Assembly (NCBI RefSeq): GCF_002157145.1
Contig: NZ_CP021361.1
Location: 2,101,001-2,165,000, forward strand
DNA length: 64,000 bases
Direction: 5' to 3'
Origin: Acidovorax carolinensis
GTDB taxonomy: Bacteria; Pseudomonadota; Gammaproteobacteria; Burkholderiales; Burkholderiaceae_C
Shown: positions 55,491-64,000 of the stretch, piece after piece
How the letters are laid out: each line of letters starts with the position of its first letter
Position numbering within the stretch: the stretch's first letter is position 1
Notes under the pieces: model-generated
Database searches by the model: none
Seen by the model: only the letters and a program-made list of their open reading frames with translations
What the model was told of the DNA's origin: nothing
Program-made: the position numbers and the translations under genes

Positions 55491-57249
55491 ATGGCCACGA
55501 AAAGCAAGAAGAACACCGCCGGATTCGATGCGGACGTCATCATCGTCGGCGCAGGCCCCGTGGGCCTGACCATTGCCAATACGCTGGGGGTGGCCGGTGT
55601 CCCCGCACTGGTCATCGAAAAGCTGGACAAGATCATCGATTACCCACGCGCCATCGGCATCGACGACGAGTCCCTGCGCACTTTGCAGACCGCAGGCCTG
55701 GTGGACCAGGTACAGGCGCACATCACGCCCGACCACTGGATGCGCTTTTTCACCGCCAGCGGCAAATGCTTCGCCTCCATCGAGCCGCGCACCGACGAGT
55801 TCGGCTGGTCGCGCCGCAATGCCTTCATCCAGCCCCAGGTGGACGAAATCCTGTACCAGGGCCTGCAGCGCTTCAACGACACCCAGGTTCTGTTTGAGCA
55901 GTCGGTCACCGGTATCACGCAGGACGCCGACGGCGTCACGCTCACGCTCGAAGACAACAAGGGCGAGCCGCGCACCGTGCGCGCCCGCTACGTGGTGGCC
56001 TGCGACGGTGGCAACAGTTTCATCCGCCGCGCGCTCAACGTGCCGTTTGAAGGCCGCACCAAGCCCAACCAGTGGATCGTGGTCGATGTGCGCAACGACC
56101 CGCTGGGCACTCCCCACGTCGATATGCATTGCGACCCGAGCGCCCCTACGTGTCGGCAGCGCTGCCGCACGGCATCCGCCGCTTCGAATTCATGGTGATG
56201 CCGGGCGAAACCGAAGAAGAACTCTCCAAGCCCGAGAACCTGGCCAAGCTCATGCGCAAGGTGGTGGCCGATCCGGACCAGGTCGATTACATCCGCAAGC
56301 GCGTTTACACCCACAACGCCCGTCTGGCATCCACCTTCCGGGTGGACCGCGTGTTGCTGGCCGGTGACGCCGCGCACATCATGCCGGTGTGGCAGGGCCA
56401 GGGCTACAACAGCGGCATGCGTGACGCCAGCAACCTGGCGTGGAAACTCGCCTGGGTGGCCAAGGGCATGGCCGGTGACGCCTTGCTGGACACCTACGGT
56501 GACGAGCGCCGTGACCATGCCCGCTCGATGATCCACCTGTCCGAAGTGGCGGGCGACATTTTCGCCCCCGAAAGCCACACCGCCGCCAAGGTACGCGACA
56601 CCGTCATGCTTGCGCTCAACGCCCTGCCCCCGTCAAGCAGTACTTTGCCGAAATGCGCTTCAAGCCCATGCCCCGCTACGAGCGCGGCGTGGTGCTGCTG
56701 CCAGAAAAGACCGAGAACCAGCCCCTGCTGGGCGGCTTGCTCAACCGCTCGGGCGACCACCCGCTGGGCCGCCTGCTGGGCCTGATGGCCGAGAAGAAGG
56801 AATCGCCCCTGGGCCGTCTGCTCAATGGCTTCGAGGCGCCGCTGGAAACGCCCGTGGGCCGCATGTTCATCCAGCCGCGCGTGACCACCGAGGCCGGAGA
56901 AACCGTGCGCCTGGATGACGTGATCGGCCTGAACTTTGCCATTCTGGCCTGGGGCACCGATCCCACTTTCAACCTGAGCAAAGAGGCACGCGCCTTCTGG
57001 GAGCGCCTGGGCGCCAAGTTCATCACCGTCAAGCCCCAAGTGCAGATGGCGCATGGCAGCGATGCCCGCGCAGGCGTCACCACGCTGGGCGATGCCCAGG
57101 GCCGCCTCAAGGAATGGTTTGGCAAGCAAACCAAATCCATCGTGTTCGTGCGCCCTGATCGTTTTGTGGCGGCCCTGTGCTCGCCCCAGGAAGTCTCGGC
57201 CGTCACGGCCGCCCTGGCCCGCAAGCTCGCAGCGCCCCTGGAGGCCTGA
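55491..57249 (+). pseudogene. mhpA: 3-(3-hydroxyphenyl)propionate hydroxylase MhpA, reading frame broken twice
   Basis: FAD monooxygenase that ortho-hydroxylates 3-hydroxyphenylpropionate with NADH. Three frames tile one protein of about 586 residues: the FAD motif [14 protein letters not shown] and [12 protein letters not shown] in the first, the GD motif [18 protein letters not shown] in the second, and the C-terminal domain ([16 protein letters not shown] onward) in the third. One base is missing at 56135-56138 (GACCCGAG) and one at 56627-56632 (CCCCCG). ATG 55491 with AGGAG. If the lesions are sequencing errors, the gene is intact. Overlap-free start of mhpB right after the stop. Confidence 0.88.
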
Positions 57250-58199
57250 ATGTCCCGCATTGCACCCCGTGCCTTTCTGGGCATGTCGCACTCGCCCCTG
57301 CTCGGGCTCAACCCAATCAGCGCAGACGCCAGGGCATTGCTCGACGCCGCGCTGGAGCAGGCGCGCGCCCAGGTGCACGCCTTTAACCCCGAATTGATCG
57401 TGCTGCTGGGCCCCGACCACTACAACGGCTTTTTCAACGAGCTGATGCCGCCGTTCTGCATCGGCAGCGCGGCCACCTCGGTGGGCGACTACCTGACGCC
57501 ACCCGGTGCCCTGAACACCGATGAAGCCGCAGCACTGTCGCTGACAGCACACCTGATGGACACCGGCTTTGACATTGCACTGTCGCGCCGCATGCAGGTG
57601 GACCACGGCTTTGCGCAGGCCCTGCAGTTCCTGTGGGGTGGCCTCGATACGCCCCCCGTGGTGCCGATCTTCATGAACGCCGTGGCCCAGCCCGGCATTC
57701 CGCGCCTGGCACGCTGCCGGCAGCTGGGCGAAGCCATCGGCCGGTTTCTCGACACCCTGCCCCGCCGCACCCTGGTGATCGGCTCGGGCGGGCTCTCGCA
57801 CGAGCCCCCGTGCCCACGCTGGCCCACCCCGATGCAGCGGTGCGCGAACGCATCACCATCAAACGGGAACCCACCGCAGCCGAACGCGACGCCAAGACCC
57901 AGCGCGTGATGGCGGCTGGCGTGGCTCTGGCGCGCGGTGATGCCAGCATGAAACCGCTCAACCCGGCGTGGGACCGCCACTGGATGGACGCCCTGGAGCG
58001 CGGCGCCTTCGGAGAGCTGACCGCCATGACCGAAGACTCCATCGAGCAGCAGGCAGGCCTGTCGGCCCATGAGTCCAAGACCTGGCTGATCGCCCGCGCC
58101 GCCCTGCCCGCCCGGCCCCTGCCCTGCACACTGCGCCACTACCAGGCCCTGCCCGAACTGATTGCCGGCTATGGCGTTCTGTTCCAGCACACCACTTGA
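57250..58199 (+). pseudogene. mhpB: 2,3-dihydroxyphenylpropionate 1,2-dioxygenase MhpB, reading frame broken once
   Basis: LigB-type extradiol dioxygenase that opens the ring of 2,3-dihydroxyphenylpropionate. The first frame has H14 (GMSHSPL), H57 (LGPDHYNGFFNE) and H119 (VDHGFAQAL). After SHEPP the sequence shifts and continues as VPTLAHPDAAVRER in another frame to the stop at 58199, total about 317 residues. The shift is one missing C in CCCCC (57805-57809). ATG 57250 follows the mhpA stop directly. Confidence 0.88.
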
Positions 58200-58244
58200 C
58201 GCTTCACGCACGAATCCGCCGCCCCATACCTACAAGGAGACACC

Positions 58245-59027
58245 ATGAGCACCCCTGAACAGATCAACGCCTGGGCCGAGCGCCTGCGCCTGGCCGAACA
58301 GACCGCGACCCCGATGGCGCCGCTGCGCGAAGAAATCACCAGCGGTGACGACGCCTACGCCGTGCAACTGGCCAACGTGCGCCACGCGCAGGCCCAGGGC
58401 CGCCGCATCGTAGGCCGCAAGATCGGCCTGACCTCGCCCGCCGTGCAAAAGCAGCTGGGTGTGGACCAGCCCGACTTCGGCACGCTGTTTGCCGACATGG
58501 TCTATGGCGACGACGAGGAGATCCCGTGGGCACGCACACTGCAGCCCAAGGTCGAAGCCGAAGTCGCCCTGGTGCTGGAACGCGACCTCGACCTGCCCGA
58601 CGCCACGCTGGTCGATGTGATCAACGCCACGGCCTATGTACTACCGGCCATCGAGATCGTGGGAAGCCGCATCGCCAACTGGAACATCCAATTCATCGAC
58701 ACCGTGGCCGACAACGCGTCGAGCGGGCTCATCGTGCTGGGCGCCGTGCCCACGCGCCTGAACGCGCTGGACCTCAAGCTGTGCGAGATGACCACCGAAC
58801 GCTCCGGCACCGTCGTATCGCAAGGCAATGGCAGCGCCTGCCTGGGCCACCCGCTCAACGCCGCCGTGTGGCTGGCGCGCAAGCTGGCCACGCTGGGCCA
58901 GCCCCTGCGCGCGGGCGACCTTGTGATGACGGGCGCGCTCGGCCCCATGGTGGCGGTGCAGCCTGGCGACGCCTTCGAGGCGCGCATCAGTGGCGTCGGC
59001 ACGGTACGCACCCGCTTTGGCCGCTGA
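58245..59027 (+). CDS. mhpD: 2-keto-4-pentenoate hydratase MhpD
   Basis: A 260-residue fumarylacetoacetate-hydrolase-fold enzyme adding water to 2-hydroxypenta-2,4-dienoate. Family signatures are [20 protein letters not shown], the metal-binding Glu region [15 protein letters not shown], and [16 protein letters not shown] 58245 with AAGGAGA. Intact, between the ring-cleavage gene and a TctC receptor gene. Confidence 0.92.
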   Translation: MSTPEQINAWAERLRLAEQTATPMAPLREEITSGDDAYAVQLANVRHAQAQGRRIVGRKIGLTSPAVQKQLGVDQPDFGTLFADMVYGDDEEIPWARTLQPKVEAEVALVLERDLDLPDATLVDVINATAYVLPAIEIVGSRIANWNIQFIDTVADNASSGLIVLGAVPTRLNALDLKLCEMTTERSGTVVSQGNGSACLGHPLNAAVWLARKLATLGQPLRAGDLVMTGALGPMVAVQPGDAFEARISGVGTVRTRFGR

Positions 59028-59079
59028 CACCGCCGCCACCCGCTCATTTTTCCCAAATTCTGTTTTGAAAGCCCACCCC

Positions 59080-60054
59080 ATGCTGCTTCGTCGCACCCTC
59101 CTTGCCGCCCTGTCTGCCACCGCCGTTGCGGGCGTGGCCCATGCCCAGGCCCCTGCGTTCCCTTCGCGCACTGTGACCATCGTCGTGCCATTCCCAGCAG
59201 GCGGCATCACCGACACCATCGCGCGCGCGTTGGCCCAGAAAATGGCCGACACGCTGGGCAAACCCGTGATCGTGGACAACAAACCCGGCGCCGGGGGCCA
59301 GATTGCCGCATCCCAGGTCAAGCAGGCCGATGCCGATGGCCACACCGTCTACGTGGCGGCCACCGAAATGTTCGCGATCAACCAGAACCTGTTTCGCAAG
59401 TTCTCCTACGACCCGGTCAAAGACTTCGCCCCCGTCATATCGCTGATTGCATCGCCCCTGGTGCTGGTGGTGCCCAGCAATAGCCCCGCCAACTCGGTGG
59501 CCGAACTGGTGCAGCTGGCCAAATCCCGCAAGGACGGCCTGAATTTTGCCTCGCAAGGCATGGGCTCCATCGGCCATTTGCTCGGCGAGCTGTTCCGGGG
59601 CAAGACGGGCGGCCATTTCCAGCATGTGGCCTACAAGGGATCGGCGCCCGCGCTGCAGGACGTGATGAGCGGCCAGGTGGACATGATGTTTGACCCCATC
59701 ATCAGCACCGGCCCGCTGATCGCCGGCAAAAAGCTCAAGCCCCTGGCCATTGCCGCCGCCAAGCGCGCCGCCCAGCTGCCCGACGTGCCCACGCTGGGTG
59801 AGCTCGGCATTCAGGGCGTGGACGCCGGCGTGTGGTTTGGTGCCGTGGTCAAGGCAGGAACGCCGGCACCGGCGATTGCCAAGCTCAACGAAGCCTTCCT
59901 CAAGGCACTGAACGAGCCCGACATCCAGAAGCGCTTTGCCGAACAAGGCATGCAGGCATTCCCCTCGACCCCCGCACAGTTCGGCAGCTTCATCCAGTCC
60001 GAAGTCGCGCGCTGGGCACCGCTGATCAAGGCCAGCGGCGCCACCATCGATTGA
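59080..60054 (+). CDS. Bug/TctC-family periplasmic solute receptor
   Basis: A 324-residue extracytoplasmic substrate-binding protein. The signal peptide is residues 1-23 ([19 protein letters not shown]); the family start [20 protein letters not shown] and [15 protein letters not shown] follow. Tripartite tricarboxylate transporters need membrane proteins TctA/B, which are not in the window. Inside the mhp operon it might bind an aromatic or short organic acid; the ligand is unknown. ATG 59080; TTG 59065 is possible. Confidence 0.85.
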   Translation: MLLRRTLLAALSATAVAGVAHAQAPAFPSRTVTIVVPFPAGGITDTIARALAQKMADTLGKPVIVDNKPGAGGQIAASQVKQADADGHTVYVAATEMFAINQNLFRKFSYDPVKDFAPVISLIASPLVLVVPSNSPANSVAELVQLAKSRKDGLNFASQGMGSIGHLLGELFRGKTGGHFQHVAYKGSAPALQDVMSGQVDMMFDPIISTGPLIAGKKLKPLAIAAAKRAAQLPDVPTLGELGIQGVDAGVWFGAVVKAGTPAPAIAKLNEAFLKALNEPDIQKRFAEQGMQAFPSTPAQFGSFIQSEVARWAPLIKASGATID

Positions 60055-60070
60055 ACACGAAAGGCCACTT

Positions 60071-61030
60071 ATGACCCGCAAACTCAAAGCCGCCATCATC
60101 GGCAGCGGCAACATCGGCACCGACCTGATGATCAAGATCCTGCGCCACGGCCAGCACATCGAGATGGGCGCCATGGTCGGCATCGACCCGCAGTCGGACG
60201 GCCTGGCCCGCGCCGCCCGCATGGGCGTGGCCACCACGCACGAAGGCGTGGCAGGTTTGACCCGCATGCCCCAGTTCGCCGACATCGATGTGGTGTTTGA
60301 CGCCACCTCCGCGTCGGCCCATGTCCAGAACGATGCCTTTTTACGCAGTTTGAAGCCCGGCATCCGCCTGATCGACCTCACGCCCGCGGCCATCGGTCCC
60401 TACTGCATCCCCGTGGTCAATGGCGAAGACCACCTCGACGCCCTGAACGTGAACATGGTCACCTGCGGTGGCCAGGCCACCATTCCCATGGTGGCCGCGG
60501 TCTCGCGCGTGGCCAAGGTGCAGTATGGCGAGATCGTGGCTTCGATCTCCAGCAAGAGCGCCGGCCCGGGCACGCGCGCCAACATCGACGAGTTCACCGA
60601 GACGACCTCCAAGGCCATCGAGGTGGTGGGGGGCGCTGCCAAGGGCAAGGCCATCATCGTGCTCAACCCGGCCGAGCCGCCGCTGATCATGCGCGACACG
60701 GTCTACACGCTCTCCGCCTTTGCCGATGAAGCCGCCATTGCCGATTCCATCGAGCGCATGGCCGCCGACGTGCAGGCCTATGTACCGGGCTACCGCTTGA
60801 AGCAAAAGGTGCAGTTCGACCGCATCGAGGGGCTGAACATTCCGGGCGTCGGCAAGAACCTCAGTGGCCTCAAAACCTCGGTGTTCCTGGAGGTGGAAGG
60901 CGCCGCCCATTACCTGCCAGCCTACGCCGGCAACCTGGACATCATGACCAGCGCCGCCTTGCGCACGGCCGAGCACATGGCCCGGCGCGTTCTGGGCGCC
61001 GAAGTCGCTGCAGCCGCCGTGGCCGCCTGA
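60071..61030 (+). CDS. mhpF: Acylating acetaldehyde dehydrogenase MhpF
   Basis: A 319-residue enzyme converting acetaldehyde and CoA to acetyl-CoA with NAD. The Rossmann motif is [12 protein letters not shown]; catalytic C132 is in [30 protein letters not shown] is also typical. It channels acetaldehyde from MhpE. ATG 60071 with GAAAGG upstream, 16 bases after the receptor gene. Confidence 0.95.
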   Translation: MTRKLKAAIIGSGNIGTDLMIKILRHGQHIEMGAMVGIDPQSDGLARAARMGVATTHEGVAGLTRMPQFADIDVVFDATSASAHVQNDAFLRSLKPGIRLIDLTPAAIGPYCIPVVNGEDHLDALNVNMVTCGGQATIPMVAAVSRVAKVQYGEIVASISSKSAGPGTRANIDEFTETTSKAIEVVGGAAKGKAIIVLNPAEPPLIMRDTVYTLSAFADEAAIADSIERMAADVQAYVPGYRLKQKVQFDRIEGLNIPGVGKNLSGLKTSVFLEVEGAAHYLPAYAGNLDIMTSAALRTAEHMARRVLGAEVAAAAVAA

Positions 61031-61041
61031 AGGAGAACCGC

Positions 61042-62109
61042 ATGAGCACCCCTATTTCCAAGAAGATCTATATCTCTGACGTGACGCTGCGCGATGGCAG
61101 CCACGCCATCCGCCACCAGTACAGCGTGGCCCAGGCCATGCAAATCGCCAAGGCGCTGGACGACGCCAGGGTCGACTCCATCGAAGTGGCCCACGGCGAC
61201 GGCCTGCAGGGCGGCAGCTTCAACTACGGCTTTGGCGCCCACACCGACATCGAATGGATCGAGGCCGTGGCCAGCGTGGTCAAGCACGCAAAGATTGCCA
61301 CCTTGCTCTTGCCCGGCATCGGCACCGTGCACGACCTGAAGGCGGCTTATGACGCCGGCGCGCGCATCGTGCGTGTGGCCACGCATTGCACCGAGGCCGA
61401 CATCAGCCGCCAGCACATCGAATACGCCCGCCACCTGGGCATGGAAGCCGTGGGCTTTCTGATGATGAGCCACATGCAGACGCCGCAAGGGCTGGCCGAA
61501 CAAGCCAAGCTGATGGAAAGCTACGGCGCCACGGTGTGCTACGTGGTCGATTCCGGCGGGGCCTTGAGCATGAACGATGTGCGCGAGCGTTTCCGCGCCT
61601 TCAAGGATGTCCTCAAGCCCGAGACGCAAACCGGCATGCACGCCCACCACAACCTGAGCCTGGGCGTGGCCAACTCCATCGTGGCGGTGGAAGAAGGCTG
61701 CGACCGCGTGGACGCGAGTCTTGCCGGCATGGGCGCGGGCGCGGGCAATGCGCCGCTGGAGGTGTTCATTGCCGCCGCGGCCCGCCTGGGCTGGAACCAT
61801 GGCTGCGACCTGTACCAGCTGATGGATGCGGCCGATGACATCGTGCGCCCGCTGCAGGACAGGCCGGTGCGCGTGGACCGCGAGACGCTGGCGCTCGGTT
61901 ATGCGGGGGTGTACTCCAGCTTCCTGCGCCACAGCGAAGTGGCGGCACAAAAGTACGGCCTCAAGGCGGTGGACATCCTGGTCGAGCTGGGCAAGCGGCG
62001 CATGGTCGGGGGGCAGGAAGACATGATCGTGGATGTGGCGCTGGACCTGCTCAAGGCCCGCGAGCATGAGCGTATTCATGCGATGCCGGTGATGAGCGAA
62101 GCGGGCTGA
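61042..62109 (+). CDS. mhpE: 4-hydroxy-2-oxovalerate aldolase MhpE
   Basis: A 355-residue DmpG/MhpE-type aldolase splitting 4-hydroxy-2-oxovalerate into pyruvate and acetaldehyde. Catalytic and metal-binding motifs are [14 protein letters not shown] near the start and [14 protein letters not shown] near residue 200. ATG 61042 with AAGGAG, 11 bases after mhpF; the two form one channelled complex. Confidence 0.95.
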   Translation: MSTPISKKIYISDVTLRDGSHAIRHQYSVAQAMQIAKALDDARVDSIEVAHGDGLQGGSFNYGFGAHTDIEWIEAVASVVKHAKIATLLLPGIGTVHDLKAAYDAGARIVRVATHCTEADISRQHIEYARHLGMEAVGFLMMSHMQTPQGLAEQAKLMESYGATVCYVVDSGGALSMNDVRERFRAFKDVLKPETQTGMHAHHNLSLGVANSIVAVEEGCDRVDASLAGMGAGAGNAPLEVFIAAAARLGWNHGCDLYQLMDAADDIVRPLQDRPVRVDRETLALGYAGVYSSFLRHSEVAAQKYGLKAVDILVELGKRRMVGGQEDMIVDVALDLLKAREHERIHAMPVMSEAG

Positions 62110-62119
62110 CATCACCAGC

Positions 62120-62172
62120 CATAAAGACTGCCAGCGCTTATCCATAAAGCGCTGGCAGCTATATTTTTTTTT
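62120..62172. repeat. Palindromic element with long T-run between mhpE and mhpC
   Basis: Perfect 12-bp arms CTGCCAGCGCTT (62128-62139) and AAGCGCTGGCAG (62147-62158) with a 7-base loop, followed by CTATATTTTTTTTTT. Strongest hairpin in the window; it looks like a terminator on the plus strand. Confidence 0.8.
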
Positions 62173-62201
62173 ACAGCAAAGTATCGATCCAAGGAATTCC
62201 C

Positions 62202-63059
62202 ATGACCACCATCACCGAAGCCAGCACCAGCAAGTTCGTCCGCATCCAAGAAGGCGACCTGGACCTGCAACTGCACTACAACGACGTCGGCCAGGGGGCG
62301 GAGACGGTAGTCATGCTGCATGGCTCGGGCCCTGGCGCCAGCGGCTGGGCCAACTTCAACCGCAACATTGAACCGTTCGTGAACGCGGGCTACCGCGTGA
62401 TCCTGATGGACTGCCCCGGCTGGAGCAAGAGCGACCCCATCGTCAACACCGGCTCGCGCTCAGACCTGAACGCCCGCGCCTTGAAGGGCCTGCTGGATGC
62501 TATCGGCCTCGACAAGGTCCATATCGTCGGTAACTCGATGGGCGCGCACAGCACCGTGGCGTTTGCGCTGGCCAACCCCGCGCGCGTGGGCAAGCTGATC
62601 CTGATGGGCGGCGGCACCGGCGGCCCCAGCCAGTTTGTTCCCATGCCCACCGAGGGCATCAAGCTGATCGGCGCGCTCTACCGCGACCCGACGATTGAAA
62701 ACCTCAAGCGCATGATGAATGTGTTTGTGTACGACACAAGCCACCTCACCGACGAGCTGTTCCAGGCACGCCTTGACAACATGCTGGCTCGCCGCGACCA
62801 CCTGGAAAACTTCGTCAAGAGCAGCACAGCCAACCCCAAGCAGTTCCCCGACCTGGGCCACCGCCTGGGCGAAATATCAGCCCAGACGCTGGTGATCTGG
62901 GGCCGCGACGACCGTTTTGTGCCCATGGACGTGGGCCTGCGCCTGATCTGGGGCATCCCCAATGCGCAGCTGCATGTGTTCAACCAGTGTGGTCACTGGG
63001 CCCAGTGGGAACACGCCGACACGTTCAACCGGCTGGTGCTGGACTTTCTCACGCACTGA
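62202..63059 (+). CDS. mhpC: 2-hydroxy-6-ketonona-2,4-dienedioate hydrolase MhpC
   Basis: A 285-residue alpha/beta hydrolase cleaving the ring-fission product to 2-hydroxypentadienoate and succinate. The triad is S112 (VGNSMGAH), Asp in [10 protein letters not shown] and His in [11 protein letters not shown]; the oxyanion motif [10 protein letters not shown] is present. ATG 62202 with AAGGAA. Normally an early pathway step, it is here the last gene, separated from mhpE by a terminator-like repeat. Confidence 0.94.
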   Translation: MTTITEASTSKFVRIQEGDLDLQLHYNDVGQGAETVVMLHGSGPGASGWANFNRNIEPFVNAGYRVILMDCPGWSKSDPIVNTGSRSDLNARALKGLLDAIGLDKVHIVGNSMGAHSTVAFALANPARVGKLILMGGGTGGPSQFVPMPTEGIKLIGALYRDPTIENLKRMMNVFVYDTSHLTDELFQARLDNMLARRDHLENFVKSSTANPKQFPDLGHRLGEISAQTLVIWGRDDRFVPMDVGLRLIWGIPNAQLHVFNQCGHWAQWEHADTFNRLVLDFLTH

Positions 63060-63080
63060 GAGTCTGCGCGAACGCACGCA

Positions 63081-63110
63081 AAAAAGGCGGGCTAGAAGGC
63101 CCGCTTTTTT
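63081..63110. terminator. Bidirectional terminator between mhpC and the ygiQ gene
   Basis: AAAAAG, GCGGGC/GCCCGC stem with a 6-base loop, then TTTTTT. It serves both convergent genes. Confidence 0.85.
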
Positions 63111-63128
63111 GCTGCTGCGCCAGGTTTC

Positions 63129-64000
63129 TTAGCGCGGCTTGCGCGCGGACGGCTTGGCCGCGCCGGTCACCCGCGGTGGCAGGCCGGTGTGCTGGGTCAG
63201 CAGGCGGCCTTTTTGTGGCTTGGCCGGCGTGGCGCCGGGCGCCCTGGCCGAGCCGGGCTTGGAGGGCGTGGAATTGGTGCGCCGTGCGCTCTGGTAACCG
63301 CCATCCGTCAAGGGCTGAAAGGTCGGGATCAGGTGGTGCTTGCCGTTGCCGATCAAATCGGCCCGGCCCATGGCCTTGAGCGCCTCGCGCAGCAGCGGCC
63401 AGTTGTTCGGGTCGTGGTAGCGCAAAAACGCCTTGTGCAGGCGCCGGCGCTTGTCGCCGCGCACGATGTCCACCGACTCGCTGTCGCGCGTGATCTTGCG
63501 CAGCGGGTTCTTGTTGCTGTGGTACATGGCCGTGGCGGTGGCCATGGGGCTGGGGTAGAAGGTCTGCACCTGGTCGGCGCGAAAGCCGTTCTTTTTCAGC
63601 CAGACGGCGAGGTTCATCATGTCCTCGTCGCTCGTGCCGGGGTGCGCGGCGATGAAGTACGGAATCAGAAACTGCTTCTTGCCCGCCTCTTCGCTGAACT
63701 TCTCGAACATCTGCTTGAACTTGTCATAGCTGCCGATGCCCGGTTTCATCATCTTGGTGAGCGGCCCCTGCTCGGTGTGCTCGGGTGCGATCTTGAGGTA
63801 GCCGCCCACGTGGTGCTGCACCAGCTCTTTCACGTATTCAGGGCTTTTCACGGCCAGGTCGTAGCGCAGGCCCGAGCCGATGAGGATTTTCTTGATGCCC
63901 TTGAGCGCCCGGCCACGGCGGTAGATTTTGATCAGCGGATCGTGGTTGGTGCCCAGGTTCGAGCAGATGCCCGGATACACGCAGCTCGGCTTGCGGCAGG
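63129..64000 (-). CDS. YgiQ-family radical SAM protein, C-terminal part, cut by the window edge
   Basis: About 290 residues of a family that is some 700-770 long; the start lies beyond base 64000. The edge carries CRKPSC, followed by [15 protein letters not shown]. The visible part includes [40 protein letters not shown] and the conserved end of the radical SAM/DUF3362 region. The C-terminus is a basic, disordered Pro/Lys tail. The function of YgiQ is unknown. Convergent with mhpC. Confidence 0.88.
   Translation of the reverse strand, partial: CRKPSCVYPGICSNLGTNHDPLIKIYRRGRALKGIKKILIGSGLRYDLAVKSPEYVKELVQHHVGGYLKIAPEHTEQGPLTKMMKPGIGSYDKFKQMFEKFSEEAGKKQFLIPYFIAAHPGTSDEDMMNLAVWLKKNGFRADQVQTFYPSPMATATAMYHSNKNPLRKITRDSESVDIVRGDKRRRLHKAFLRYHDPNNWPLLREALKAMGRADLIGNGKHHLIPTFQPLTDGGYQSARRTNSTPSKPGSARAPGATPAKPQKGRLLTQHTGLPPRVTGAAKPSARKPR

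Overview
The window is a chromosomal segment of a high-GC betaproteobacterium, most likely Comamonadaceae (Acidovorax-like). The evidence is the gene families and their order (isc operon followed by dnaQ and tRNA-Val; a PDH operon whose E3 carries its own lipoyl domain; an mhp pathway with a Bug/TctC receptor) and a dispersed palindromic element around AGCGCTT-N5-7-AAGCGCT that occurs about a dozen times. I see no insertion sequences, prophage, rRNA or CRISPR array.

Layout. 1-5.2 kb: propionyl-CoA synthetase (cut by the left edge), an isochorismatase-fold hydrolase, and a tight pair of archaeal-type AMP/thymidine phosphorylase plus a PRPP-synthetase homologue; then an NlpC/P60 peptidase. 5.2-13 kb: small envelope proteins, a SNF2 helicase, AlkB, an EVE-domain protein, a Gly-rich membrane protein and an RlmI-like methyltransferase. 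13.2-21 kb: a type I restriction-modification locus on the minus strand in the order hsdR-hsdS-rhuM-fic(broken)-hsdM, bordered by a fragment of a GntP-type permease. 21.2-31.2 kb: DUF3079 protein, the pyruvate dehydrogenase operon aceE-aceF-lpdA, and a divergent FixL/FixJ-like two-component pair. 31.3-39.2 kb: housekeeping genes (folD, prlC, a glutaredoxin-like protein, rpiA, pyrD, a yqjDEK-like trio, an LhgO-like oxidase). 39.4-42.1 kb: a Tat-exported TorA/BisC-family molybdoenzyme with a fused C-terminal cytochrome c domain. 42.2-49.1 kb: two tRNA-Val genes, dnaQ and the operon iscR-iscS-iscU-iscA-hscB-hscA-fdx. 49.1-54.4 kb: uvrB, an aromatic/aspartate aminotransferase, a truncated CoA-transferase overlapping a DUF1294 gene, and a small conserved protein. 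54.4-63.1 kb: a 3-(3-hydroxyphenyl)propionate operon, mhpR divergent from mhpA-mhpB-mhpD-tctC-mhpF-mhpE-mhpC. 63.1 kb to the end: the C-terminal part of a YgiQ-family radical SAM protein.

How genes work together. The mhp genes would take 3-hydroxyphenylpropionate to succinate, pyruvate and acetyl-CoA. aceEF-lpdA makes acetyl-CoA from pyruvate, and the isc genes build Fe-S clusters, with IscR probably controlling them through a recognisable type 1 site.

The most notable observations are: the palindromic repeat lying in frame inside aceF and lpdA, where it encodes nearly the same linker peptide in two proteins; the TorA-cytochrome c fusion; an operator in front of mhpA that matches the E. coli MhpR operator as I remember it; a compensatory base-pair change between the two tRNA-Val copies; a terminator-like hairpin between iscA and hscB; and five one-base deletions, all in G/C runs, that break fic, lpdA, mhpA (twice) and mhpB. 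That pattern looks more like consensus-sequence error than five real pseudogene events. I did not find a clearly new multi-gene system.
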